Shown here: piece after piece, positions 18,925 through 27,498 of the stretch
Layout: each line of letters starts with the position of its first letter
Position numbering within the stretch: position 1 is the stretch's first letter
Source of the DNA: UBA12191 sp964422295
GTDB taxonomy: Bacteria > Planctomycetota > UBA8108 > UBA1146
Assembly (NCBI GenBank): GCA_964422295.1
Contig: CAYRAM010000011.1
Coordinates: 23,753-87,752, forward strand
Direction: 5' to 3'
DNA: 64,000 bases
Notes under the pieces: model-generated
The model's input: only the letters and a program-made list of their open reading frames with translations
What the model was told of the DNA's origin: nothing
Databases searched by the model: none
Translations under genes and position numbers: made by a program

Positions 18925-19153
18925 ATTAACCAGATCCTCCAAAGTAAACCAGGGCCCCCAGACGTTGCGTCCGGGGACCCTGCGAGGAGGTGTGTGTCTT
19001 GTTCAACAAGGGTTGGGGGGGATCGCCAGCCCGCCTTCGGCGCCCCCCCGCCCCATATTCACAAATCCGAAGGCAGCAGAGGTCCGGACAGGGAATTTCA
19101 AAATATTTTCAAAATGGCGAGCTGGGGGTCGATGAGGGGGGACTGAAATCAGC
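18925..19153. other. G+C-rich structured intergenic region
   Basis: Two hairpin-forming segments lie between convergent genes. At 18951-18981, AGGGCCCCCAGACG and CGTCCGGGGACCCT pair with two mismatches around a TTG loop. At 19015-19049 a run of seven G pairs with a run of seven C, with a smaller CGCC/GGCG hairpin inside. Neither is followed by a clean U-tract, so they are at best atypical terminators. No ORF is supported. Confidence 0.5.
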
Positions 19154-19813
19154 TTAAACGTCAGGAATCGGCTCTAATCCGCAATTGGGGCAGTTGAAGC
19201 CGAAAAAGCCATGGAGACCACAATCGCCACATTTCTGCTCCCGCTTCAGCGCTTCGACGAGTCTCTGCAACTGCTTCCACGCATCTCGCGCCTGATCCTC
19301 CGCCAAAAATCCCCGGTTTCCGATGGTCCAGGAGTGGCAATCAGGGCATCGATCGGGAAAGGTCCCAATCTGGACGTGTGAGTCCGCAATGGGTTTGCAC
19401 CCTGGGCAAGTCGGTTCCTCGATCAATGAACCTCGGGCCAGGGACCAACTGAGTCGCGAGAAGTACAGCATTCCGGCCACAAATCCATGATTGCAGCGGG
19501 GACAGAATTGGTCTTCATCGGCGACCCGCAAACAAAGTTGGCATTGAAGAGTGTTCAGGGGGACTTCGTGTCCATGGGCATCCAGCGCATCGTGAAACGC
19601 CCTCGAATCGATGGGAACCAGGGCAACGAAACCCTGGTCACACGGTTCGCACCAGCCGTTGGTCTTGTGGGCGGCGAGGCAATCGGAGCAACGATTGATC
19701 TCGTTTTGTTGCCAGCGGGAGGACTGTTCGGGGTGCTCTCCGCTGAATTGACAGCCTGACAGCACTCCGATCGACAGCGCCAGAAGAAATCTGCAACAGC
19801 GGTTCAGGGGCAA
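19154..19813 (-). CDS. Lipoprotein with four CxxC zinc-ribbon-like pairs
   Basis: From a TTG at 19813 the protein is about 219 residues and begins with a lipoprotein signal (NRCCRFLLALSIGVLSGC, lipobox LSG-C). The body holds paired CxxC knuckles: CSDC...CEPC, CQLC...CPRC, CPGC...CPDC and CGDC...CPNC. Several are followed by HGF or QGF, so it looks like four tandem zinc ribbons. An exported cysteine-rich ribbon protein is unusual. The frame is open to a GTG at 19864, which would put a long charged stretch before the signal. The preferred start overlaps the stop of the dockerin gene, so translation is probably coupled to it. Function is not recognised. Confidence 0.7.
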   Translation of the reverse strand: MPLNRCCRFLLALSIGVLSGCQFSGEHPEQSSRWQQNEINRCSDCLAAHKTNGWCEPCDQGFVALVPIDSRAFHDALDAHGHEVPLNTLQCQLCLRVADEDQFCPRCNHGFVAGMLYFSRLSWSLARGSLIEEPTCPGCKPIADSHVQIGTFPDRCPDCHSWTIGNRGFLAEDQARDAWKQLQRLVEALKREQKCGDCGLHGFFGFNCPNCGLEPIPDV

Positions 19814-20859
19814 TTGAATGAACTGCAGTTGAGCGTTCCTCCCGGGGTCGGATCCGGACCACACGATGGGAAGGGAGCAACCGGGGCTGCGGCTCCACTG
19901 AACAGGTAGCTGAGCAAATTGATCGCATCGGCCAGATCCAATGAACCGTCGTCATTGGCATCGAGGGCTGAAAGGCAATTATTTGGGTCACTGCTGAAGA
20001 GATATCCCAGCAATGTGATGGGATCCGTGATGTCCAGGGTCAGATCCTGATTGGCATCGCCGCGAATAAAATCAGAATTCGAGGGATTGGGATCTGTGAC
20101 CGTGATGCAGTTGGTGCAGACGGTGGTATCGGATCCACCCGCATTTGTCACGGTCAGGGATACGGAGTATTGGCCCGGAGTCATGAATGTGTGTGAGGCG
20201 TTTTGTCCCGACGAAATGGTGCCGTCACCAAAATCCCACAACCAGGTCGAAACGGTTCCGGTCGAAGTATCCGTGAAGCCTACTGTGAGGGGAGCATTTC
20301 CTGTTGGGATATCGATGTCAAAGGATGCCACCGGTGGTGCCGGGGGGGGAGGCGGGCCGCCAGCGTCCACTGTGCCGGTGACGTCTGCAAAATTGGTGGG
20401 AGTATTCGGAGCGATGATGAGGGTACCTGTGGAGAGATCTTTCTGCACAGAGTTGATGCCGTCCAACGGGAGGTCTGGGGTCGGGTAAGTCCACGAATCA
20501 TAGACGTACCAGGTGATGGTGTCCGATCCGAGGCCGAGAAAATTGTCCGGCAAGATGTAATCGGGAGTGGGAGCACCGGGCAGGCTGGCAAATCCGGCGG
20601 TTGCGACCAGCAAATGTTTGAAGGAAGTGCTGCCAACCAAGTTTTCGGGGAAAAGAAACTCTGCACCGGTTGAAGCACTTCGAATGTACTTGTTGATCAT
20701 GAAAGTTTCATTGGGAGCAGCCATCGGTACATGGAGTTCGACGAATTGGATGGTCCCATCAGAGTTGGAATACAATTCGTTGATGTCCCAAAGGTGCCCG
20801 CCCGCATCAACGGATCCCGATAGCAGCAGGATCATGCACAGCACTGGTATACTCTTCAT
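19804..20859 (-). CDS. Secreted PKD-domain protein with C-terminal dockerin repeats
   Basis: The 351-residue protein has a signal peptide (MKSIPVLCMILLLSGSVDA) and an unrecognised N-terminal domain to about residue 170. A Pro-rich linker follows (GGPPPPPAPP). A PKD domain at about 178-262 includes WLWDFGDGTISSGQNASHTF. Two calcium-binding dockerin-like repeats follow: GDANQDLTLDITDPITLLGY and LDANDDGSLDLADAINLLSY. PKD and dockerin modules mediate extracellular protein or carbohydrate contacts, so this is a surface or secreted adhesion-type protein. No catalytic domain is visible. Translation starts at ATG 20859, directly after a 23-bp tandem duplication that repeats the likely SD region. Confidence 0.85.
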   Translation of the reverse strand: MKSIPVLCMILLLSGSVDAGGHLWDINELYSNSDGTIQFVELHVPMAAPNETFMINKYIRSASTGAEFLFPENLVGSTSFKHLLVATAGFASLPGAPTPDYILPDNFLGLGSDTITWYVYDSWTYPTPDLPLDGINSVQKDLSTGTLIIAPNTPTNFADVTGTVDAGGPPPPPAPPVASFDIDIPTGNAPLTVGFTDTSTGTVSTWLWDFGDGTISSGQNASHTFMTPGQYSVSLTVTNAGGSDTTVCTNCITVTDPNPSNSDFIRGDANQDLTLDITDPITLLGYLFSSDPNNCLSALDANDDGSLDLADAINLLSYLFSGAAAPVAPFPSCGPDPTPGGTLNCSSFNCP

Positions 20860-20864
20860 AATTT

Positions 20865-20917
20865 CACCAATCTTCCTATAGACACTACACCAATCTTCCT
20901 ATAGACACTACACCAAT
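20865..20917. repeat. 23-bp tandem duplication upstream of the PKD-dockerin gene
   Basis: The unit CACCAATCTTCCTATAGACACTA-like 23-mer occurs exactly at 20865-20887 and 20888-20910, followed by seven more matching bases. On the minus strand each copy contains TAGGAAG and GGTG, so the duplication doubles the candidate ribosome-binding region just upstream of the ATG at 20859. Confidence 0.9.
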
Positions 20918-21052
20918 TATATTCATCCAATCCACTGTCTGCAGAAGTATTTCATCGGGGAAATTACAGTCAAATTTGATACTTTGAACAATTCAGGAGT
21001 TACGCAGGTCCCACGCCTCCATCAATTCGTAAGTGAGTATTCTCAGAGTTGG

Positions 21053-21553
21053 TTAGCCACACGGAGTTCCATATCGCAGTTCAAGGGTCTGCGAATGATC
21101 CGCCTTTGTAGATTCGTGATATTGCCAAGTGACCAGATATAAACGGTCATAGATGTGCCCTGGAATCCAAGGTTGACCCGAATGGGATTCCAACCCCGCA
21201 ATGTGGCCCCCCGCTTCTTCGATGAACAGAGGAACCGTATTTTGATGACCACAGATGATCACGACCTCTCCTGCCTGAATATTTGCAATGACGCCGCGCC
21301 AACGGGGAGCGTCTTCTGCAGGGATCACCTCGATGGGAATATTCAATTGGGTGGAAAGAGGTTCCAGGGTTTGCAAGGTGCGCAAGTATTCGGTGCAGTA
21401 CATCCGATCAACTTGAACTCCTGCCAGCAATCGTGCCAGCGCATCAGCTCTTTCGAGACCTGAGCTCGTCAATGCCGGATCAAGGCCTGCTTCTTTTTCA
21501 GCATGCCTGAGCACAAACATGGTACAGAGTGCGGGTTCGCTGCCTGGATTCAT
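21053..21553 (-). CDS. Histidine phosphatase superfamily protein
   Basis: A 166-residue single-domain phosphatase of the phosphoglycerate-mutase/SixA type. It has the phospho-His motif FVLRHAEKE near residue 17. TSSGLERADALARLL and YCTEYLRTLQTLEPL follow, and the second catalytic His lies in VIICGHQNTVP. It would remove phosphate from a small molecule or phosphoprotein; the substrate is unknown. The ATG at 21553 has SD GGAGACGCCTCC. A TTG seven codons upstream is less likely. No signal peptide is present. It is the only gene between the dockerin protein and ychF and is divergent from ychF. Confidence 0.88.
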   Translation of the reverse strand: MNPGSEPALCTMFVLRHAEKEAGLDPALTSSGLERADALARLLAGVQVDRMYCTEYLRTLQTLEPLSTQLNIPIEVIPAEDAPRWRGVIANIQAGEVVIICGHQNTVPLFIEEAGGHIAGLESHSGQPWIPGHIYDRLYLVTWQYHESTKADHSQTLELRYGTPCG

Positions 21554-21783
21554 GGAGGCGTCTCCAATTTCCAAAAATGGGGGCTACTCCAGAATTCCAA
21601 ATTGTGATGAATTTGCTACATGAATTTGTTGCGAAGAGCCAATTCCGCAGAGAATCTGCTGGCCCGGTTTGAAATTGTGAGGAATTCTTGATGCCCGAAT
21701 GGACTTTCAACAGACTTGGCGCATGATTTGGGCTGAAATCGTTCATCGATATTGACTGTGAAGGCGAATACTCGGGAGGATTG

Positions 21784-22890
21784 ATGGAAGCTGGAATCGT
21801 CGGATTGCCCAATGTGGGCAAGTCTACCTTGTTTAACGCACTGACATCTGCAGGTGCTCATGCGGCGAACTATCCTTTTGCAACCATCGAGCCGAATATC
21901 GGTGTCGTGCCGATCCCTGATCCGCGATTGGCGATTCTTGACGAGCACATCGACACTCAAAAGGTAATCCCTGCTTCCTTGAAGATCGTCGACATCGCCG
22001 GGCTCGTGCGCGGGGCCAGCACAGGTGAAGGGCTGGGGAACCAGTTTCTCAGTCATATCCGGGAAACCGATGCCATCGTCCAGGTGGTCCGTTGCTTCGA
22101 AGCAGCCCCCGGTGGCGAAGAGATCACCCACGTCGATGGCACCATCGACCCCTTGAGGGATATCGAAACCATCGAGATTGAATTGGTGCTCGCTGATTTG
22201 CAAACGGTGGAAGGCTCCCTCGAAAAAGCAAAGCGTTCCGCACGAAGCCAAGAAGAGGAAGCCCTTTTACGGCTCGACCTGCTTCAAAAGTTGCACCCGG
22301 TGTTGGCAGAGGGCCGTCCCGCTCGCGAAGCAGAAATCGGCAGCAATCCCAAATCTCCCGGTTTGCTCAAGGGGCTCGGTTTAATCACTACCAAGCCGCA
22401 AATGTTCGTCATGAATGTCAGCGATGATGATGTTCTCGGGAAAGGTCCGTTGGCACAGAAGGTCCGTGAGTTGGCACAAGAGCGTGGAAGTCAGGCGGTG
22501 CCAGTCTGTGCTCGTATCGAAGAAGAACTCTCCGAATTGGATGAGGCGGACCGGCTCGAAATGCTCACCGATTACGGAATGGACGAGCCAGCCTTGGCGA
22601 AGTTGGCGAGGGCGGTTTATTCCCTGTTGGGACAACAGTCCTTCTACACCGCTGGCGAAAAAGAGATCCGTGCATGGACAGTGCATCAAGGCGCAGCAGC
22701 ACCCGAGGCTGCAGGAGTTATACACACTGATTTCCAACGTGGATTTATTCGCGCTGAGATCTTTTCTGTTGCTGACCTGCAGGAATACGGCAGCGAGAAA
22801 GCGATCCGTGAAGCGGGCAAATTGAGGGTGGAAGGCAAGGATTACATCATGCAGGACGCGGACGTCTGCCACTTCCTCTTTAATGTCTGA
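21784..22890 (+). CDS. ychF: YchF, Obg-family P-loop ATPase
   Basis: The 368-residue protein starts MEAGIVGLPNVGKSTLFNAL (G1 P-loop) with ATIEPNIGVVPIPDPRL immediately after. VDIAGLVRGASTGEGLGNQF (G3) and the hallmark NVSDDDVLG in the G4 region follow. The C-terminal TGS-like part ends with GKDYIMQDADVCHFLFNV. YchF binds the ribosome and hydrolyses ATP in preference to GTP; it is linked to stress and redox responses in other bacteria. The ATG at 21784 follows CGGGAGGATTG; a TTG one codon earlier is possible. Length is normal. It is monocistronic as far as can be seen. Confidence 0.96.
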   Translation: MEAGIVGLPNVGKSTLFNALTSAGAHAANYPFATIEPNIGVVPIPDPRLAILDEHIDTQKVIPASLKIVDIAGLVRGASTGEGLGNQFLSHIRETDAIVQVVRCFEAAPGGEEITHVDGTIDPLRDIETIEIELVLADLQTVEGSLEKAKRSARSQEEEALLRLDLLQKLHPVLAEGRPAREAEIGSNPKSPGLLKGLGLITTKPQMFVMNVSDDDVLGKGPLAQKVRELAQERGSQAVPVCARIEEELSELDEADRLEMLTDYGMDEPALAKLARAVYSLLGQQSFYTAGEKEIRAWTVHQGAAAPEAAGVIHTDFQRGFIRAEIFSVADLQEYGSEKAIREAGKLRVEGKDYIMQDADVCHFLFNV

Positions 22891-22951
22891 ACCTTCGCCG
22901 ACTTGGACCTTCCGGGGTAAAGACTGAAGCGAAGTGAGACGATCATGCAAA

Positions 22952-23143
22952 ATGCGAATACCCGCATTGCAAGACGGCTATTGGTTTTTGGGTTTTGTAT
23001 TTTGCCTGGCGGTGTGGCTCATCCTTGGACAATTGAAGTCTGGAAACCGGATCGAGGTCGAGTATGCCGATCTTCTGCCAGATCAAAACTATTCTTCATG
23101 CGAAGAGCTCGCTTCAGCGGATGGATCTTCTGCCAGACGTTGA
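22952..23143 (+). CDS. Possible small membrane protein
   Basis: A 63-codon frame starts with an ATG at 22952 and encodes one strongly hydrophobic helix (WFLGFVFCLAVWLILG) followed by a polar tail. There is no convincing SD. Its last 55 bp overlap the end of the opposite-strand gene at 23089. Another frame from 22945 also begins like a signal peptide, so the coding frame here is not settled. It may be spurious. Confidence 0.25.
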   Translation: MRIPALQDGYWFLGFVFCLAVWLILGQLKSGNRIEVEYADLLPDQNYSSCEELASADGSSARR

Positions 23144-23709
23144 GTTTTTCTGCGTATACGGTAGTACCCATAACCGAGGATCAACAGGACAAGTGCCGGT
23201 GACATAGGCAAGAGAACCTTGTAATAAATCTTGCGTAGCAAGGGAGTCGTGTCCGTCACGGCTTCAGCGGGAGCGGAAGATTTTTCAATAATCGTATATC
23301 CGTTGGGAGCGAGAACCGGATAGACGTGACGGCCATCTTTGAGCATTGCGGAAGATTCCAAATGAGCCTTGACCCTGTCACCAATTGCGGGAATCGGGTA
23401 TTGACTCGGCCCGCACAGGATCATCGTCGACCCATCGGAGGTATTGAAGGTGGTGGTGATCTCCTTCTCTGTCAGTGAGCCTTTTTCCTGCTTCGAGACA
23501 CTCATGCGAACCTGCCACAGATAGATGCCGCTGTTGACATCACTCGCCATCAGGGCTTTTTCCATCGACAGAATTTCGCCGACGACGATGAACTCGGATG
23601 AGGCGATCAATGCTTCTGGTGAATACGGCGCTTTGCTCGCTTCGATGACAGGAGTGGCGATCGAAATGAAGAAGGCCAGAAGCATGAATCCCGGTCGAAT
23701 GTTCGTCAC
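23089..23709 (-). CDS. Exported protein with C-terminal membrane anchor, function unknown
   Basis: The 206-residue protein begins with a signal sequence (FMLLAFFISIATPVIEA) and ends with one transmembrane helix (LLPMSPALVLLILGYGYYRI) and a basic, then acidic, tail. The middle is beta-rich (LIASSEFIVVGEILSMEKAL, TFNTSDGSTMILCG), resembling small OB-like extracytoplasmic domains. Most of it should lie in the periplasm. The start is GTG at 23709, overlapping the TGA of the upstream esterase gene, so it is coupled to the esterase. No specific family recognised. Confidence 0.7.
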   Translation of the reverse strand: MTNIRPGFMLLAFFISIATPVIEASKAPYSPEALIASSEFIVVGEILSMEKALMASDVNSGIYLWQVRMSVSKQEKGSLTEKEITTTFNTSDGSTMILCGPSQYPIPAIGDRVKAHLESSAMLKDGRHVYPVLAPNGYTIIEKSSAPAEAVTDTTPLLRKIYYKVLLPMSPALVLLILGYGYYRIRRKTQRLAEDPSAEASSSHEE

Positions 23710-25001
23710 TCCTTCTTCTCCCGTCTGCCGATTTGCACCATCGATTTCATTTCAGTGCCGTCGGGGAGAATCGAAAACATATCAAATCGATATTGATCTG
23801 CGGAGATGATGGTCTCGACCGCTCGCATCTTCATATCATTGCCAGTCTCCGGATCCGTCATCGTCCACATCCACTCAACAATTGGGAGTCGGTCCGCTCC
23901 TTCCTCACTTCGTTTGCCGATACCGGTGGCGATTCCGGTACCAAAGCTGTCGATCCAGGAGGAGACGAAGACCTTCTTGCCATTGTCAAAGCCGATGAAG
24001 CCCCGGGCTTCGAAGGACATGCCGTTGTAGTCCATCGGCAAGATTTTTTGGATCAGATAGCGGCCTCCCAGGGACATTTCGTACTCGGTGACCATCAAAG
24101 TTTCGATGGGATCCTGATCGGGAGCCAACCACTGTTGGGTTTCGACCTTCCAACGTCCGACTCTGGCTTTGAGAAACTCGTGTTCCTTGCCGGGAGTCAT
24201 AAACTCCATCCACTTTTGAAGCGGATCAGCGGATGTCTTATTCTGTTGGAAGAGCCAATCCCACAGTTCGTTGCCGCTGTAGCTTTTACTGAAGATATTG
24301 TGACCGGTGTCGGCGAACTCGGTGTATTTAACCGGTGCACCGATCGCTTTCATCGCTTCTGCCATCTCGCGGGAATGGCGAACGGGAATCACCTTGTCCT
24401 CAGCACCGTGGAAGATCCAGGTGGGAACATTCGCCATCGCGGAAGCTTTGTCCGGGTCCCAACCTCCGCAGAGTGGTACCGCTGCTGCAAACAGATCAGG
24501 GCGTGATGCAATCGCTCCAAAACTGCCAATGCCACCCATCGATTGGCCGGTGATATAGACTCTGTTGCGATCGATCGGGGAACTCTGAATCAAGCCCTCG
24601 ATCAACTCGATCACGTCCGGCAATCGTTGGGGAAGCGCCAGCCATTCCTCCTTATCCATGCTCTGGGGTTTTGCCCACACTGCTTTTCTGCCGGAGACAG
24701 GGGCGATGACGAAGCAAGGGTATTTCGATCGCATCTCATCTCGGGCGAGCAGCTCCGCCGCAAAGGTCTTGCCTCCTCTGCCATGCAGGGCCACCACCAA
24801 TGGATACTTGCGATCGACGCGCAATCCCTCGGGAATCATGATGTGATAGTCCAGGGATTCGCCCTCTGAATTAATAAAGGCGGTCTGCCTGTAGTGGGGG
24901 CTCTTGACCGGGCTATCCTGTGAAAATGCGCAGGTGTTGAAGAGACCATTGCTGATCGTCAGCAAAAGGATGAAGAGGATGGAGCAGAAACGGAAATTCA
25001 T
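23706..25001 (-). CDS. Secreted alpha/beta-hydrolase esterase fused to a DUF1579-like domain
   Basis: From ATG 25001 (SD AAGGTGACTCC) the protein has 431 residues with a signal peptide. Residues of about 40-265 are a prolyl-oligopeptidase/PHB-depolymerase-like hydrolase. This part contains LVVALHGRGGK (oxyanion region), the nucleophile in YITGQSMGGIGSF (Ser about 153), Asp in FHGAEDKVIP and His in ADTGHNIFS. Residues 280-431 match the DUF1579 pattern: FLKARVGRWKVETQQWL, GGRYLIQKILPMDYNG, RGFIGFDNGKKVFVSSWIDS. The hydrolase would act on an ester or peptide outside the cytoplasm. The fusion of these two domains is notable. It is followed by an overlapping membrane-anchored protein gene and preceded by an amidase gene. 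Confidence 0.88.
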   Translation of the reverse strand: MNFRFCSILFILLLTISNGLFNTCAFSQDSPVKSPHYRQTAFINSEGESLDYHIMIPEGLRVDRKYPLVVALHGRGGKTFAAELLARDEMRSKYPCFVIAPVSGRKAVWAKPQSMDKEEWLALPQRLPDVIELIEGLIQSSPIDRNRVYITGQSMGGIGSFGAIASRPDLFAAAVPLCGGWDPDKASAMANVPTWIFHGAEDKVIPVRHSREMAEAMKAIGAPVKYTEFADTGHNIFSKSYSGNELWDWLFQQNKTSADPLQKWMEFMTPGKEHEFLKARVGRWKVETQQWLAPDQDPIETLMVTEYEMSLGGRYLIQKILPMDYNGMSFEARGFIGFDNGKKVFVSSWIDSFGTGIATGIGKRSEEGADRLPIVEWMWTMTDPETGNDMKMRAVETIISADQYRFDMFSILPDGTEMKSMVQIGRREKKE

Positions 25002-25038
25002 GGAGTCACCTTGTTTCGACGGAGTTTCACGAATCATA

Positions 25039-26682
25039 TTATTTTGTCGAATCAGGGAGTGGTTTCAATGGGGGCCTATGCTGGTGATGATTGCCAAGAT
25101 CTTGCCAAGCCCGACCCAGGGCAATCAATCGCGCTTCATCGAAGAGGTTGCCATTAAAGGTCCATGACACTGGCATGCCTTCCTTGAATCCACACGGTGC
25201 CACCAGGGCCGGATGGCCGGTCAGGTTGGTAATGCCCAAGGTTTGGAAGTCCCCAGCAGGGGAGACAAATGCCACCACATCACTGAATTTTTCGATGGTG
25301 TCACGGATCAACAGAGTGCGAATGCGTTGTGCACGAATGTAATCAACCGCAGGAATCAAACGAGCCGCACGAAAGGTGTTCGGCCAGGCATTGGGACCTT
25401 GCTCGACCAATTCGTCATCGAGATTGCTGCGTGTGAACCCGTCGAAGGCCGCTGCGCTCTCTGCGAAGAGAATGATCATCAGCGGCCAAACCGGGTAATC
25501 GGGCAATTCGATTTCGACCAGCTCGACACCCAGTTGTCGCAAATCCTCAAGAGCGGCCTGATGTTCCGGCTTGCCATCAAAGTGTTGGGGTGAAAAGCCC
25601 ACGCGCCAACCTTGGACATCCGTCTTGCCGGGGACCTCAAAGGAGGTCTCTACCGCAGCGAGGTCGAGCCCGTCCGAGCCGTGGATGGCGTCGAGAACGT
25701 AAGCCGTATCCTGCAAGCTTCTGCACATCGGACCCAGTTTGTCCATCGTCCACGAAAGGGTCATCGCCCCGGTGCGTGCCACCCTGCCAAAGGTAGGGCG
25801 CAACGAAGAATTTCCGCACAAGGTGGATGGACTGATGATGGAGCCGAGGGTTTCAGAACCGATGGCAAAGGGCAGACCACCGGCGGCCACCGCTGCAGCG
25901 GATCCCGCAGAGGAGCCACTCGATCCGACCGCCGTGTTCCACGGCGATCGGGTCTTGCCGCCATACCAGATATCTCCCATTGCCAGTGCACCCAAAGTCA
26001 TCTTGGCGATGAGAACAGCTCCTGCTTCCTCAAGTTTTTCGACGACAGCTGCATCCTGATCGACCACTTGATCTTTGAATGGTTTTGCACCCCAGGTGGT
26101 TTTTGTTCCCTTGACGGCACACAGATCCTTGACGCCATAGGGAATCCCGTGAAGAGGACCACGCCACTGGCCCTGATCCAATTCCGCATCGCACCTTCGT
26201 GCCTGTTTCATGGCGATGTCTTCGGTGTAAGAGATGACGCAGTGAAGATCTTGATCCACTGCCCGCAGCCGTTTGAGGAACAACTCTGTCAATTCCACCG
26301 AAGTGACCTGACGTGAGTGCAACAGCGAGGACAAAGTCGGGATGTCTGCCCAAAGGAGCTCTTCCAGATTTTGTGGGCGTTGAACCTTTGGCAGCGGATC
26401 CCGCTTTGCAACTTCTGGCCCGGGGGATTTCAGTGTTGGCGGCAGGAAAACGGTCGCCGGGGCGATACTGTTTTCAAGAGGCAATCCTTGAAGGGCCTTG
26501 AAGGATGCGATGTTGTTGGTCGCCCACGGCAGCAATTGAGCCAATTCGTCGTCGGTAAAATCCAATGCCGCAAACTCCAGCGCCGACCGAATGCCGCTGT
26601 AGTCCTTTGGCGGTGCTGCATCGGCCGGATCCTGTGGAGGCATCATCAATAGGGTGGTCATCAATAGTGACAGCATCATCAT
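25039..26682 (-). CDS. Secreted amidase-signature enzyme
   Basis: A 547-residue amidase-family protein with an N-terminal signal (MMMLSLLMTTLLMMPPQ). The Ser-cisSer-Lys triad is visible: Lys in GIPYGVKDLCAVKG, and the Gly/Ser-rich signature beginning GGKTRSPWNTAVGSSGSSAG, where the serines of GSSGSS provide the rest. Family members hydrolyse amide bonds (as in GatA, fatty-acid amide or peptide amidases). Export argues against a role as GatA, which is cytoplasmic. SD GAGGACAA precedes the ATG at 26682. It is 37 bp upstream of the esterase gene on the same strand, so the two exported hydrolases probably share a transcript. Substrate unknown. Confidence 0.92.
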   Translation of the reverse strand: MMMLSLLMTTLLMMPPQDPADAAPPKDYSGIRSALEFAALDFTDDELAQLLPWATNNIASFKALQGLPLENSIAPATVFLPPTLKSPGPEVAKRDPLPKVQRPQNLEELLWADIPTLSSLLHSRQVTSVELTELFLKRLRAVDQDLHCVISYTEDIAMKQARRCDAELDQGQWRGPLHGIPYGVKDLCAVKGTKTTWGAKPFKDQVVDQDAAVVEKLEEAGAVLIAKMTLGALAMGDIWYGGKTRSPWNTAVGSSGSSAGSAAAVAAGGLPFAIGSETLGSIISPSTLCGNSSLRPTFGRVARTGAMTLSWTMDKLGPMCRSLQDTAYVLDAIHGSDGLDLAAVETSFEVPGKTDVQGWRVGFSPQHFDGKPEHQAALEDLRQLGVELVEIELPDYPVWPLMIILFAESAAAFDGFTRSNLDDELVEQGPNAWPNTFRAARLIPAVDYIRAQRIRTLLIRDTIEKFSDVVAFVSPAGDFQTLGITNLTGHPALVAPCGFKEGMPVSWTFNGNLFDEARLIALGRAWQDLGNHHQHRPPLKPLPDSTK

Positions 26683-26725
26683 TTGTCCTCTTCATTCGAT
26701 TCGATGTGGATGGAGTCTGCATTCG

Positions 26726-27367
26726 TCAGGGGAGATCAGCTTCTGAGGCGTGATCCTCCCAACGATAGGATTGTAGATCCGAGAGGTCGAAGTTTTTGAA
26801 ATCGAGGGGAGATCCTTGTTGGTTCCATGCAAGGGTACCGCGATGAAACCTCTGACAACCATCCTCACGATCTTGCTTGCGAAGACCCAGGCTCCAATGG
26901 GTGACCGGGAAGGCCAGTTCATCCCAGGGGATTTCCGAATAATCGAACCAGGCGACTTCTAGACTTTCCGGGCCGGGTTCAAATTGGTCTGTTTTCATAC
27001 GAGCCAGGTATTTGATGTGGACTTGACCGATACGAGTCAGGTCGATGGAGACGAGAGGCTGTATCACCTCAACCTCGGCGCGGGCCTCTTCCCAGGTCTC
27101 CCTGATCGCTCCGGCAGTGGTCGATTCTCCGAGTTCAAGAAATCCGGCAGGAGGAGTCCACTTTCCGTATGCGGGCTCGATGGAGCGGCGACACAGCAAG
27201 AGTCGATTGCCGGACTCGATGATCGTGCCGACAACGACCCGGGGATTGATGTAGTGTATTGTTCCGCAGGCTGGGCAAACTCCGCGGTGACGATCTTCTC
27301 CATCGGGGATCTTTTTCGTCAGGCGGTCACCACACTGATGACAGAATTTCGGTTCAGGTTCGATCAC
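26726..27367 (-). CDS. NUDIX hydrolase with N-terminal zinc ribbon
   Basis: The 213-residue protein has a zinc ribbon (Cys9, Cys12, Cys31, Cys34) followed by a NUDIX domain. The NUDIX box is GFLELGESTTAGAIRETWEE, matching Gx5Ex7RExWEE. Zinc ribbon plus NUDIX is the layout of NudC-like NADH pyrophosphatases and of related ADP-ribose or nucleotide hydrolases. It is shorter than NudC and lacks its long N-terminal domain. It acts in the cytoplasm on a nucleoside-diphosphate-X compound. The start is GTG at 27367 with SD GAGGCTTC. It lies 43 bp upstream of the amidase gene and is divergent from the sulfatase. Confidence 0.92.
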   Translation of the reverse strand: MIEPEPKFCHQCGDRLTKKIPDGEDRHRGVCPACGTIHYINPRVVVGTIIESGNRLLLCRRSIEPAYGKWTPPAGFLELGESTTAGAIRETWEEARAEVEVIQPLVSIDLTRIGQVHIKYLARMKTDQFEPGPESLEVAWFDYSEIPWDELAFPVTHWSLGLRKQDREDGCQRFHRGTLAWNQQGSPLDFKNFDLSDLQSYRWEDHASEADLP

Positions 27368-27498
27368 GAAGCCTCGATTTCCTGTCCATCACGGTGGCAG
27401 AGAGGAACGGCCGGGGCAAGGGCGCAATCAACTGAAGGGAAGCGGGTTGGCCAGGGAAGCGGAACCCTGTTTAATTCCACAACCTGAAAGGCGGGGAA

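Noticed and set aside
20865..20917. Tandem repeat considered as a CRISPR remnant
   Set aside because: The units are directly adjacent with no spacers and there are no cas genes.
23733..24506. 257-codon plus-strand frame opposite the esterase gene
   Set aside because: Antisense to the hydrolase with full catalytic triad; no signal, SD or domain.
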